DNA of 64,000 nucleotides. Origin: Xylanibacter ruminicola (GTDB lineage Bacteria; Bacteroidota; Bacteroidia; Bacteroidales; Bacteroidaceae). The position numbers and the translations under genes were made by a program. Positions 25,510-34,492 of the stretch are shown one piece after another. The stretch is from positions 183,454-247,453 of the forward strand of contig NZ_FRBD01000003.1 of assembly GCF_900142525.1 (NCBI RefSeq), written 5' to 3'. Below the pieces are notes generated by a model. That model made no database searches, was not told the origin of the DNA, and was given only the letters and a program-made list of their open reading frames with translations. The first letter of the stretch is position 1; the number at the start of each line of letters is the position of its first letter.

Positions 25510-26154
25510 TTATATTTTGAGCACACTGCTACAGTATGAGCATAACGCATTCTTACCTTTGTATCGAGGATGCCCTTTGGCCGCTTGCATTAAGCATGAA
25601 GGATTGTCCTTGGGGCAATGGTTATATGTGAAGTAAGTGTGAATGAACTCATGGCATACTACCTTCCAAAAATCTTTTCTGTCTTTTACCCTGAATGTTG
25701 AAGCCACACAGGCGTTGCCTGGAATAAGGCTCAGTCCTTGTACGCCCCAATCCTTCTTGCCATGTATGCTGCAAGAAATGTCCTTATGAGTCAATCCTAT
25801 ATATATGTTATGCTTGTTGGCATCTGCCGCCATTGAATGTATCATTTTCTCTGCTCTATACCTTGTCTTAGCATCGTTCATTAGTGTATCAGACAGTGGC
25901 AACGAAGGGTGTACTTCATAGTCCAATTCCACACCAAATATCTCTTCGATTTTTTTTGTTAGTTCTTTCCCCAACTTGTCAGCCTCTCGTTGGCTGAAGT
26001 TACCATATGGTTGGAGGTGTATCGTTGGAGGACATAAGCACTTGGCTTCGATCTCACCATAAAGCCCGTTGCCTTCACCACGATTCTTGGAACAACTTGC
26101 CGTACATATTACGGCACATAACAAAAGTATATCTATTTTCAATCTCATAGTCAT
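25510..26154 (-). CDS. Archaemetzincin-like zinc protease lipoprotein
   Basis: 214 residues with a lipoprotein signal ending at C21 (TASCSKNRG). The C-terminal half has an archaemetzincin-like metal core: HEFIH (168-172), H179-C180, C187 with M189 (CLM), and CSYC (205-208). The family consensus is HExxHxxGxxHC, then CxM and CxxC; here the glycine is a Phe and one residue is added before the third His, so the active site differs from classical forms. A C-terminal CxxC could bind the structural zinc. It ends close to the promoter region at 25431, and lies 22 bp after the DUF4846 gene. Confidence 0.78.
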   Translation of the reverse strand: MTMRLKIDILLLCAVICTASCSKNRGEGNGLYGEIEAKCLCPPTIHLQPYGNFSQREADKLGKELTKKIEEIFGVELDYEVHPSLPLSDTLMNDAKTRYRAEKMIHSMAADANKHNIYIGLTHKDISCSIHGKKDWGVQGLSLIPGNACVASTFRVKDRKDFWKVVCHEFIHTYFTYNHCPKDNPSCLMQAAKGHPRYKGKNALCSYCSSVLKI

Positions 26155-26176
26155 ATTTCAATTCGTGATTATCCTA

Positions 26177-26968
26177 TTAGAAGTGTTTCAAATCTGTGGC
26201 TTTATAATGGAATACGGAGAGTATCAGATTGTCAGCGTCCTCATCCAACATAAACCATGGAGAACGGAAGGGATTCTCAAAATTCCGCATTACATGGATT
26301 TCACGCGCTGGGGTGTTCCCTTCTGCCAGAAGATATGCTTTCTTGCCCTTTTTGTTGGTTGCTACATCAACTACCATTACTGCATGACCGTATTGCTGAC
26401 CGTAACGGGCAGGATAGACAAACACATCGCCAGGCTGCATATCGGCCAAGCGTCTCGTAGTCATCTCCCGACTCAAAGAGAAGGTGCTGGCAACTCCATA
26501 GAGATTCCTCAGATAACGCTCAAAAGACCTGCGAGAGCTACCACCTCCATAGCTCATCGTCTTCCCATTTACATTCTGAAATCTGATACGGCCATATTGT
26601 CTTGTGTTAAAGAGGTATTCGGCTCTCAACCGCATACATACGTCTGCACACTGCTCTGCATTCGACAGCAGCGGCAAATCTATCACGGCATAATTCAACG
26701 ATTGGAACCGTGCTTCACCACCAGTATAGAGCTGAACTCTTGAACCTCTTCCTTTCAGCGGAAGGCTCCGCAGGAAGTTCGTATAAGTCACATCGTCGCC
26801 ACTAATACGCTCATATCCCCATGGCTCTGGAATGTCACCAATGGTCTGATAGTTGTTGGGATTGCTTGTTTTACTGCCATAGAGAATCCATATGGCAAAT
26901 CCACCAACAACCATTATTGCCAGGAGTGTTCCCACAAATGTCCATTTAAGAATCTTCTTCATCTTCAT
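26177..26968 (-). CDS. DUF4846 protein, membrane-anchored
   Basis: 263 residues. One membrane helix (about 8-30) precedes a DUF4846 domain: LRSLPLKGRGSRVQLYTG, AVIDLPLL, QCADVCMRLRAEYLF, SRRSFERYLRN and DMQPGDVFVYP with GHAVMVVDV. The family is found in Bacteroidota and unassigned; the GDVFVYP...GHAVMVVDV end resembles an NlpC/CHAP-like layout. It has its own -7 box at 26985. Confidence 0.85.
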   Translation of the reverse strand: MKMKKILKWTFVGTLLAIMVVGGFAIWILYGSKTSNPNNYQTIGDIPEPWGYERISGDDVTYTNFLRSLPLKGRGSRVQLYTGGEARFQSLNYAVIDLPLLSNAEQCADVCMRLRAEYLFNTRQYGRIRFQNVNGKTMSYGGGSSRRSFERYLRNLYGVASTFSLSREMTTRRLADMQPGDVFVYPARYGQQYGHAVMVVDVATNKKGKKAYLLAEGNTPAREIHVMRNFENPFRSPWFMLDEDADNLILSVFHYKATDLKHF

Positions 26969-26984
26969 TTTTATTATTTTGATG

Positions 26985-26992
26985 CAAAAATA
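26985..26992 (-). promoter_or_regulatory. Bacteroidota -7 box (TATTTTTG) before the DUF4846 gene
   Basis: TATTTTTGC on the minus strand, 17 bp upstream of the ATG at 26968, next to the terminator of the previous operon. Confidence 0.55.
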
Positions 26993-27018
26993 GCCATATT
27001 ATGACAAACAAGAAAGAA

Positions 27019-27050
27019 AATCCCACCACGTTGTATGAACTGGCGGGATT
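27019..27050 (-). terminator. Intrinsic terminator after the 27080-28402 group
   Basis: Arms AATCCCACCA (27019-27028) and TGGCGGGATT (27041-27050). On the minus strand this is a 10-bp stem with one G-U pair followed by TTTTCTTTCTT, 30 bp downstream of the stop at 27080. It separates the three-gene group from the promoter of the DUF4846 gene. Confidence 0.72.
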
Positions 27051-27079
27051 AATGTATAAGTTATACGGCTGAATCTTTA

Positions 27080-27487
27080 CTATTCCAAATATTTACTCAG
27101 TAATCTCTTATTTTCGTCAGAAGCAGAATCTTGCATAACTACAGCTGTGTTGTTATTATGATTGGCAACTATGATGCTATAGCCTTTGTCCGTAAGCAAA
27201 GGAGCATGGAGGCGTACCTCCATTTCTATACTCGATTCTGAATTTATCATGATTACTCCAGGATTGTCACTGCCGGCATCCATCATAGCCGCTTGTCTGT
27301 AACCATGAGATTTCATCTCTTGTATAACCCATCCTAAGTTTATTTCAAAATCATAAGGGTACTTTTCTCTAAAACAGCTTTCCAGCCCTTTCCCCAACAA
27401 CCAAAATACTCCTTTGATGGTCTTAACGACTAGCCATATAAGAGTGATTGCACCAATACCCATCAAAATGATTTGGTAGATTTCCAT
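27080..27487 (-). CDS. Membrane-anchored protein, unknown
   Basis: 135 residues with one membrane helix (about 6-33) and a soluble domain with a predicted alpha/beta pattern (EINLGWVIQEMKSHGYRQAAMM, then two strands). No family was recognised. It is the third gene of a three-gene group (28402, 27961, 27487) with spacings of 3 and 12 bp. Confidence 0.68.
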   Translation of the reverse strand: MEIYQIILMGIGAITLIWLVVKTIKGVFWLLGKGLESCFREKYPYDFEINLGWVIQEMKSHGYRQAAMMDAGSDNPGVIMINSESSIEMEVRLHAPLLTDKGYSIIVANHNNNTAVVMQDSASDENKRLLSKYLE

Positions 27488-27499
27488 TATTTGCAGTTT

Positions 27500-27961
27500 T
27501 TAGAATAGAAAATAGCAGATTATGACATTTACTCCTATGAGGATGAGATAGAAGAGTATAAATATGAGTAGGTTTACCATTTGATAAGTTGTATGCCACT
27601 TCTTGGCTAATAGCTGCAAATCCATTACACAAAGGTCAAACGCATCGTTGAATGGCAAGTGATAGTGTTGTAGCATCTTGATGAATGCATACACATAAGC
27701 TATTCCATATATTGCCAAAATGATGGCAAGGAAGAGCCAACCTACCGAGAATGACTCTAACAACTTGTAGATAGCTATTCCAAAGGGAGCCAGTCCTGAC
27801 AATGCTAAAACAGCACCCTGTACCCAGAGGTTGAACACTACAGAGATCTGCTTGTAGGTAAGTCCGAAGAGCTTACCTAACAAGAGCAGGAATAATACGC
27901 ACAATCCGAATGGCAACAATGCCAAGTCAATCCATCTGAATTTTCTTATCATCAAACTCAT
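27500..27961 (-). CDS. Four-helix membrane protein, unknown
   Basis: 153 residues with four hydrophobic helices (about 12-32, 45-68, 73-96 and 125-153). No family was recognised. It lies 3 bp after the DUF6717-like gene and 12 bp before the 135-residue gene. Confidence 0.68.
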   Translation of the reverse strand: MSLMIRKFRWIDLALLPFGLCVLFLLLLGKLFGLTYKQISVVFNLWVQGAVLALSGLAPFGIAIYKLLESFSVGWLFLAIILAIYGIAYVYAFIKMLQHYHLPFNDAFDLCVMDLQLLAKKWHTTYQMVNLLIFILFYLILIGVNVIICYFLF

Positions 27962-27964
27962 TAT

Positions 27965-28402
27965 TTAATGATTAACTGTGATTTGCTTTATATATATGTA
28001 CTGGGGATAATGCCCCAAAACAGTGAGAGTGACCGGACAAATCCATATTTCCCGGGTGAATCCTTCAAGTCCATTAACCTTGTACGTAGCTCCTGCAAAC
28101 AGACCAGAAAACTGCTTTACACATTCGAAATAGCCCATCATACTTGTTAGCTTCTTCTTTGACGGACGAACAAGTACGCTTACGCGATTTTCTTTCTTTG
28201 TATCAAGAAAGGACAGGAGATGGTTGGATCCCGCTACCATTGCTAAATTGTAGCGATCACCTGGCCAAGGCATGTCGATGTACCAAAGTTTATCCTCTGG
28301 CACATAGACAAATGTGAGGTCATACACTTTACGACGAAAGCCGCAGATTCCTTTTGCATAAACCCATGCGAGTTTAGCATACATGATTGTACGATTAAAC
28401 AT
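27965..28402 (-). CDS. DUF6717-like protein
   Basis: 145 residues. It shares with the protein at 35768-36235 the segments WYIDMPWPGDRYNLAMVAG and IWICPVTLTVLGHYPQYIYI, so the two are paralogues; I recall this pattern as DUF6717, but could not check it. It probably folds as a small alpha/beta protein with a Trp-rich core. It is the first gene of a three-gene group with its own -7 box at 28452. Confidence 0.7.
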   Translation of the reverse strand: MFNRTIMYAKLAWVYAKGICGFRRKVYDLTFVYVPEDKLWYIDMPWPGDRYNLAMVAGSNHLLSFLDTKKENRVSVLVRPSKKKLTSMMGYFECVKQFSGLFAGATYKVNGLEGFTREIWICPVTLTVLGHYPQYIYIKQITVNH

Positions 28403-28451
28403 ATGAACAAGATTTTGTGAATCGCTTCTGGGAGTCTCCCAAATGCGGCTG

Positions 28452-28459
28452 CAAAGTTA
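28452..28459 (-). promoter_or_regulatory. Bacteroidota -7 box (TAACTTTG) before the DUF6717-like gene
   Basis: TAACTTTGC on the minus strand, 50 bp upstream of the ATG at 28402. Confidence 0.55.
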
Positions 28460-28559
28460 CAACTATTTTTCGAAATCTCCAAATCATATCAATCGTCTGA
28501 CTATCAATCAATTGACTGTTTGGCACAGTTTTTGCTGTTTTCGGACTTTGGCGTAAAAA

Positions 28560-30269
28560 TCAGTTTACTTGGGCATTTTCTTCTTGTTCTCTGAGCTTGG
28601 CCATTTCGCTGCTAACCATGTGATGGGCGGTAAAAAAGTCGCCTAACTCATTCCTCAGATAACCTTCCAAATTTGGCATCTGAGGTATGAACGGGAAAAT
28701 TGACTTGCAATGAACATCGACAGTATTTCCTTCTTCATTGATAGTATAGACTGTCATAGTCGCACAATTGAGATTGGCATGATTAACCGCCTTTCTTAAT
28801 CTGGAGAACTCGTCAACGTTATACAATTCTACATGTCCCCAATAAGTATCCCAAATGCGCACATAAAAACCCTCATTTGTAGCACTGGCCACAAAGTTCT
28901 CACCTTGATATCCGAAGGAAATATATCCTTCGTCTGGATCAATCTCATACTGGCATCCCATCTTGGTAAGTGTTTCTAAAAACAGATCTTTGGTGCCTTT
29001 ACTTTCTTCTTCAGGTTTATCCTCAATTAATTTCAAACTTGATTCGACCTCTTTTATTTTACTCTCAATATATTCTGATCTGGCACACTTCTCATAGAAT
29101 TGATGAGCATTAAGATAGTATTCATAGGCCTTGATATTATCATCTGTCAGGTAGTACATATATCCCATATTATTGTACGCCTCTGCAGTGTCAGGATGTT
29201 CTAAGCCAAATATTTTCTCTGTGACATTCAAACTCCGTTCACAATAATCGATGGCTCCTTGATGATCATCCATTTTAAACTTCAACCATGCCAATGCCAT
29301 ATATGATGCAGCGGTATTAACATGCTCAGGCCCTAACATTTTCTCACTTATCTCCAATGACTTTGTAAAATAGTCTGATGCTTGCGAAAGGCCTCCAATA
29401 TTATAGTGCACGAATCCTATGCCTGTATATATGATTGCGGTTTCCGGATGATTCAGACCCAATACATTTTCATAGATTCTTACTGCTTTAGAGCAATATT
29501 CTAATGCATTAGAATTGTTGCCCATATAATAATAAGACAATCCAACGCCATGATATGCAATCGCTGTTTTACGATTTTCAATACCCAAGGTGCTTTCATA
29601 GATCTTTAACGCCTCTAAATAGTTTTCCAAGGCATTAGAATAGTCTTCTTGTTTCGTCAAGAGCATTCCGATGTTCGAATATGACTCTGCCATACTGGGA
29701 TGGTTTGTACCAACAACCTCTTCGCAGATAGCCTTTGCCTTTTGAAACAGCTCTGATGCTTTGTCATAATGGCCTCGGAAAATGTAAACAAGCCCAGTGT
29801 CATTGTAAGATTCTGCAGTATCAACATGTTTTTCGCCATGGATTTTCTTACGAATTTCCAATGCCTTCATGTTATATTCTAAAGCTTTCGGATAGTCACA
29901 TAGGTTTCTGAGCGTTTCTCCGATTTCATGATAGGCCGAAGCTGTAGCAGAATGCTCCTGTCCGTATAAAGATTCACGTAGAGTTATCAAGTCTGAATAT
30001 TTGGACAACGCATCTTTATATAGGCCGTAATCTAAGAAGAACTTTGCAGAATCGGCCAATAATGACTCGTAACCCTTGTCCTCCAAGCCACCTTCTGCAG
30101 CTATGTTGTTTGCTTGTTTATAAATATCAGCAGCTCTATGAATTCGTTCATCAACAGGAACTGCAGAATCACTCATTACGGTTTTAGCCAGAGACTGTAA
30201 AGCCTCTACTTGTTCATTGATACCTTCTTTTTCTCTCATAAAGTATTTTTTACTGTTGAAAATTCCCAT
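28560..30269 (-). CDS. TPR protein (kinesin light-chain type) with YbjN-like C-terminal domain
   Basis: 569 residues. Residues about 60-405 are about eight 42-residue TPR repeats of the kinesin light-chain type, each with a GxxHPxTAxxYxxIGxxxxxxGxxxxAxxYxxKAL pattern (for example SALSKYSDLITLRESLYGQE). Residues about 420-545 look like a YbjN-type alpha/beta domain (ISFGYQGENFVASATNEGFYV, FSRLRKAVNHANLNC). TPR arrays hold protein partners, and YbjN domains occur in chaperone-like helpers. It is the last gene of the minus-strand run before 30294, with a 24-bp gap to the DUF1810 fusion gene. Confidence 0.87.
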   Translation of the reverse strand: MGIFNSKKYFMREKEGINEQVEALQSLAKTVMSDSAVPVDERIHRAADIYKQANNIAAEGGLEDKGYESLLADSAKFFLDYGLYKDALSKYSDLITLRESLYGQEHSATASAYHEIGETLRNLCDYPKALEYNMKALEIRKKIHGEKHVDTAESYNDTGLVYIFRGHYDKASELFQKAKAICEEVVGTNHPSMAESYSNIGMLLTKQEDYSNALENYLEALKIYESTLGIENRKTAIAYHGVGLSYYYMGNNSNALEYCSKAVRIYENVLGLNHPETAIIYTGIGFVHYNIGGLSQASDYFTKSLEISEKMLGPEHVNTAASYMALAWLKFKMDDHQGAIDYCERSLNVTEKIFGLEHPDTAEAYNNMGYMYYLTDDNIKAYEYYLNAHQFYEKCARSEYIESKIKEVESSLKLIEDKPEEESKGTKDLFLETLTKMGCQYEIDPDEGYISFGYQGENFVASATNEGFYVRIWDTYWGHVELYNVDEFSRLRKAVNHANLNCATMTVYTINEEGNTVDVHCKSIFPFIPQMPNLEGYLRNELGDFFTAHHMVSSEMAKLREQEENAQVN

Positions 30270-30293
30270 ATTCTTAGCATTAGTCTACCTATA

Positions 30294-31349
30294 TCAGAAG
30301 AATGCATCAAGCACTTTTTCGAAGATGTCATTGGGTGAGACCCGGTTAAAGAGATTCATGCATGTCTGGAGTTTCAGCACATCGATGCTGCTACCCATAA
30401 TGGCATCTATATCCCGTTGACCTTCATGGGCGAGCAAAGCCTCGGAGATTTCCCGAAGTCGTTTGCCAAGGACGGGATGGGCAAGATATGCACGAGCTTC
30501 GTCAATGCCATCAAGACCATAATACTCTGAATTATAGCTGTGGCCAAGCCCTTTTTGCTGAGGAAAGATATACCAGATCCAATGTCCGCGCTTGCGTCCA
30601 TTCCGGATATCGTCAAGGGCATCAGCGTAGTCAGCAGCCTGTGCTGTCAGGAATCGATCCAAGTCATATTCCTTTGCTGATGGCTCTCCGATAATATCCC
30701 AGAAAGTGGCGGGAAGAGTAACATTCTCCACATCGCGGCAGCATTCAAAGAGTGGTGCTACCTCACCTATAGAATAACCTGCTATGCCGCAACCGATCTC
30801 CGTAACCAAAAAGCGCTTTTCTGGGTTAGCATTTGCAAAATCGCAGAATTCCTTGACATATTCGCCCATGACTCCAAGTCCACTCATCGATGGGATGGCA
30901 TAGCTTTTCCCCTGTAGGCCATTGCCTTGTCCCATAATGGCACCAAAGTTCTCATGTGCAGCTTTGGCGGCTCCACCATAGTGTAGGCCCTGTTCGTTTG
31001 AGCCAAACACGAACACTTCGTTTGGTGCTAAGCGAGTAATCACATCTGGTGTGATGCGAGTATCTGGATTATTAGGAGAAGCTTCGAGTTTCTTCAATTC
31101 CTCGGCTTGCACTATCTCAACCTGCTTTTTCCATTCCACCAGAAAATCCTTCATGTTGAACTTCACGTCATCCAGCTCTTCTTTTTTGAAGATACCACTC
31201 TTAGCCACATATTCCCTGATTTTCTTTTTGAGGGTAGCCTCAGTCTTGAAAACCGCCAGTTTCTTAGGGTCAGCCTTAAAAGAGAAAGACTTTCCGGTCT
31301 TTTTCCCGTTAACTGTTTCAAACTTGATTGCTGTAATCTGAATTTCCAT
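30294..31349 (-). CDS. Macro-like domain fused to DUF1810
   Basis: 351 residues from ATG at 31349; an in-frame ATG at 31406 would overlap the radical SAM gene. Residues 1-100 are an uncharacterised helical lead. Residues about 110-215 have VFVFGSNEQGLHYGGAAKAA and TEIGCGIAGYSIGEVAPLF, the pattern of the A1S_2505/macro-like phage-related family, possibly an ADP-ribose-type ligand pocket. Residues 229-351 are a DUF1810 domain with GHWIWYIFPQQKGLGHS (255-271). DUF1810 is uncharacterised; its fusion to a macro-like fold is informative. Next to two radical SAM genes. Confidence 0.85.
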   Translation of the reverse strand: MEIQITAIKFETVNGKKTGKSFSFKADPKKLAVFKTEATLKKKIREYVAKSGIFKKEELDDVKFNMKDFLVEWKKQVEIVQAEELKKLEASPNNPDTRITPDVITRLAPNEVFVFGSNEQGLHYGGAAKAAHENFGAIMGQGNGLQGKSYAIPSMSGLGVMGEYVKEFCDFANANPEKRFLVTEIGCGIAGYSIGEVAPLFECCRDVENVTLPATFWDIIGEPSAKEYDLDRFLTAQAADYADALDDIRNGRKRGHWIWYIFPQQKGLGHSYNSEYYGLDGIDEARAYLAHPVLGKRLREISEALLAHEGQRDIDAIMGSSIDVLKLQTCMNLFNRVSPNDIFEKVLDAFF

Positions 31350-31353
31350 ATGC

Positions 31354-32637
31354 TTAAGATCTATTATTGTAAAACAAAGAAAGGACTGCGCCATAATGGA
31401 GAACACCTTCGGGCGTCAGGTATAACATCGTACCGTTCTTTTCAATGTAATGGTTGTTTAGCAAGAAGCCCAACTCCTTTTCAAATACTATATCAGGATC
31501 TAAATGAAGAATATTCTCCATCACAGACAAGTCGAACATTCCGCAGTAGCCACTGATGGCTACATATTTTGAAAGAAGCTCTCTTGGCGGAAGTTTATAA
31601 GAGTCACCATCTTTCTCAAATGTCTTCTTAGAAAGGCATGATTTCAGCGACTCACCATTTTTCCCGATGTTATACGAAAGTCCGGTATCGTTTTTACTCT
31701 GTGCTGCAATACCGAATCCCTTATAGGAGCCATTCTTCATCATGCGATGCTGGAGGTATGATGACAAGCCATTGTCACCAATCAACGAGAATGTATTCAT
31801 ACCAAAGCGACCTTTATATCCCAGTCCTATTATCAAATCATAGAGGTACGAATACTGCTCAAAACGTTGCTCAGCAGTCGCAATAGGATACCTGTTTAAC
31901 ATATTTGTTCGCAGTTCATAAACAGTAAGGTGTTCGGGCATTAATCTTTCCACGACCTTCATTGTTGCTTTCATTTCTTCTTTCGTCTGATGGACAAACC
32001 CATACATAAGATCCAGGTTGATGGTGCTGATGCCCTGCTCTCTACAGATGTGGAAGATATCAGCCATCCTTTGTGTTTGTCCATTATCCCTGTTGTTATC
32101 TCGCAGAAAGGTGCAATTCGTGCTCTGCAATCCGAAGGAGATTCGGCTGAAGATATCAGAATGTTCGCTAAGGATTGCTATCTTGTTCTCGTCAATTGTA
32201 TTAAACGTCGCTTCTATACTGCCCTTAAAGTCTTCTGCCATTTTGATACGTCTCACATATCTGGCAGCCATATTAATAAGCATCGCAAAGTTTTCAGTGC
32301 TTAAGGCTGTCGGAGTGCCACCTCCGATATCAAATCCTCTCAAAATGGTTTCCCCTGTGACAGATTGCCCCATGAACTCACGCACATCGCTGTCAACGAT
32401 ATCCAGATATTCACGTTCTACCGAATCTGATGTCTTTTTATACTTGACGTATTCGCAATATCTGCACAAACTTTGGCAGAAAGGTATGTGTATGTAAAAC
32501 GACAAGTCATCGACATCATCAAACGACAACGTATCTGATACCTTCCATGTACTCCAGTCTGAAGGATGCAATGGATAGGAAGTGTTATAATCGCTTATTT
32601 CTTTTCTGGTCTCAAATAGTTTCTCCGTCTCTGTCAT
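31354..32637 (-). CDS. HemW/HemN-like radical SAM enzyme
   Basis: 427 residues with the SAM-binding cluster CxxxCxxC (C54, C58, C61 in FCQSLCRYCEYV) and the HemN-type motif FDIGGGTPTALS, as in oxygen-independent coproporphyrinogen oxidase-like HemW. HemW proteins bind heme and a second SAM. A helical C-terminal domain (about 320-427) is kept. The pathway is unclear: coproporphyrinogen oxidation is unlikely to be the job, because no other heme gene is near and it is paired 2 bp away with a second radical SAM gene. The pairing is probably functional. Confidence 0.85.
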   Translation of the reverse strand: MTETEKLFETRKEISDYNTSYPLHPSDWSTWKVSDTLSFDDVDDLSFYIHIPFCQSLCRYCEYVKYKKTSDSVEREYLDIVDSDVREFMGQSVTGETILRGFDIGGGTPTALSTENFAMLINMAARYVRRIKMAEDFKGSIEATFNTIDENKIAILSEHSDIFSRISFGLQSTNCTFLRDNNRDNGQTQRMADIFHICREQGISTINLDLMYGFVHQTKEEMKATMKVVERLMPEHLTVYELRTNMLNRYPIATAEQRFEQYSYLYDLIIGLGYKGRFGMNTFSLIGDNGLSSYLQHRMMKNGSYKGFGIAAQSKNDTGLSYNIGKNGESLKSCLSKKTFEKDGDSYKLPPRELLSKYVAISGYCGMFDLSVMENILHLDPDIVFEKELGFLLNNHYIEKNGTMLYLTPEGVLHYGAVLSLFYNNRS

Positions 32638-32639
32638 TC

Positions 32640-33530
32640 TTAGTATATTATATTGTTATCGTGAAACCCTTGCCTAAGATACTGGCCGTCGAAGACAACC
32701 GACGATTTACAATAGTTCGGGTTCATATAATTACGCATATAGATTTCCACCATTTTGCCATCTCTGTTATAGAGATAGTTGCTGCATTTGCAATTCTTTC
32801 CTCTGTTCTTGGATTTGGTAAAATAGACGTGAGGAATGCTGTCAATCCGTATCTCTTCAAGATCAACGAAATGTTCCTTGCAGTATTGGTTGACAGGCAT
32901 AAGGCCGACAAATCCGATTCTGGGAATACCAATATCAATTGTCTTGTCGAGCATCTTCCTGGCTTCCTCGGGTGAATCTATATACCCCTTGATGAGGTTA
33001 CAACTCAGATTCAGTTTGTCGATGTCTATACCTTCAAATTCTATTGCCTTTGAAGGTATGTGGCAGTTGTATATGTCAGAGAGAACACTCATGTCATAAT
33101 GGTGCATGGAAATAGAGATGGAATCGAAACGTGCTATGCGCATCATTTCCTGTGACTTTGGCAGCAAGCCATTCGTGTTCAAATGTAAGTGGATGGGCTT
33201 ATATTTGGGTGATGCATTGAGTTTCTCTATGATTCGGTTCACTGTTTCCGGCACGACGGAAGGTTCACCTCCAGTGATGTTCAATCTGTTTAAGATAATG
33301 CGCTGATTGAATATTTCATCAATACATTCAAATAGTTTATCCACATCAAACAGATGTCGCTCCTGTGTGTGAACGGCATTTGAGCAGAAAGAACAGTTCG
33401 CATTACATGCATTCGTCACCTTGACGAAAAGATTAAGGCTTGGAGGAATGGGAACTCCCATGGAGTCCCCGTTCCTGCATCCCATGCGTTTAATCAGGAT
33501 GTTACGACCAAACAGTTTATACTCAATCAT
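32640..33530 (-). CDS. Radical SAM enzyme
   Basis: 296 residues with CxxxCxxC (C42, C46, C49 in ACNANCSFC), followed by a TIM-barrel with NITGGEPSVVPE. The last 60 residues have extra cysteines (KNCKCSN and NPNYCKSS) that could bind an auxiliary Fe-S cluster. This resembles peptide- or nucleotide-modifying rSAM proteins; the substrate is not recognisable. It lies 2 bp upstream of the HemW-like gene and 9 bp after the 292-residue gene. Confidence 0.85.
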   Translation of the reverse strand: MIEYKLFGRNILIKRMGCRNGDSMGVPIPPSLNLFVKVTNACNANCSFCSNAVHTQERHLFDVDKLFECIDEIFNQRIILNRLNITGGEPSVVPETVNRIIEKLNASPKYKPIHLHLNTNGLLPKSQEMMRIARFDSISISMHHYDMSVLSDIYNCHIPSKAIEFEGIDIDKLNLSCNLIKGYIDSPEEARKMLDKTIDIGIPRIGFVGLMPVNQYCKEHFVDLEEIRIDSIPHVYFTKSKNRGKNCKCSNYLYNRDGKMVEIYMRNYMNPNYCKSSVVFDGQYLRQGFHDNNIIY

Positions 33531-33539
33531 TGATGAAGT

Positions 33540-34418
33540 TTAATCCTCTGTCCTTTTATCAATAATTCTCTGAAGTAATGCCTGCTCGTACCTATACGGA
33601 TAACGATTGGGGCCTTTACCTTCGCCACAAGATTCTATGTACTTCCTCTCGTTCTCTACCGCTACCAGAACTGGCCCGTAAAAATCTTCTGTATTTGGGA
33701 AAAAGACCTCAGGATGGCAAGGCCCGTCGTCAGAATAGTGAGCATCCACTAACGCTTCAAATCCCATTTCCTTTCTGCACGTCTGATACTCGTCAATCAT
33801 CTTTTTCTGAAGTTTCTCGTTATCGAGAACGCCATTTCCATCCGATACATATTCCCACAGGGATTCAAGAGCCCAGAAAAAGGCAAAATAGGGATACGCA
33901 TGTCCACCCATAGGAAAACCGTAGAACATTCTATCATTGAGATAGCTTTTACTATGGTCTCCATCAGGTGTCTCTTCATTAAATATGTGTTGGCAAAAGT
34001 CTTCACGGATTTGTTCTACAGAGGTATATTTGCGAAAACAGTTGAAATACATCAGCAATCCAACAAATTTGAAAACGTCGCGTTGAGCCATTACTCTTTC
34101 AAACTTGTCATCCTTATCGGTTGTGATGCTTTCAAGAAGCTTTTCTCTTAGTGCATCACAATCAAGTTGACCATCACGGAAAAGGCTCTCATCATTCAAC
34201 AATCCAGCCTTAATACGCTGCCGCGTCAACTCCCCGATCGTTCCCCGTTTCATATATCTGTCCATGATAGGGGCCATTCCTTCAAACACTTCTTTAGCAG
34301 ATTTGAAATGTTTTTCCTCGTTGAGCACCTTAATAATATCGCAGAGAGTTTGCACTTGACCATATTCCTCTTGGGTGGAAGAACGTAGCGATGTAAATTG
34401 TTTTTGTTCCATATTCAT
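33540..34418 (-). CDS. Helical protein of unknown function, rSAM-linked
   Basis: 292 residues, mostly helical by its pattern, with TLCDIIKVLNEEKHFKSAKE, a central FEALVDAHYSDDGPCHPEVF region and a Tyr/Arg-rich end. No motif was recognised. It lies 9 bp upstream of the rSAM gene (overlap-free, same strand), so it is a candidate partner or substrate carrier for the two rSAM enzymes. It is followed upstream by a 74-bp gap. Confidence 0.68.
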   Translation of the reverse strand: MNMEQKQFTSLRSSTQEEYGQVQTLCDIIKVLNEEKHFKSAKEVFEGMAPIMDRYMKRGTIGELTRQRIKAGLLNDESLFRDGQLDCDALREKLLESITTDKDDKFERVMAQRDVFKFVGLLMYFNCFRKYTSVEQIREDFCQHIFNEETPDGDHSKSYLNDRMFYGFPMGGHAYPYFAFFWALESLWEYVSDGNGVLDNEKLQKKMIDEYQTCRKEMGFEALVDAHYSDDGPCHPEVFFPNTEDFYGPVLVAVENERKYIESCGEGKGPNRYPYRYEQALLQRIIDKRTED

Positions 34419-34492
34419 TTATTTTAAGTTTCTATTGTTCGTATCGTCTATACTATAATACCAAATCTCGCAAAAAAGTAACCAATTACAAA

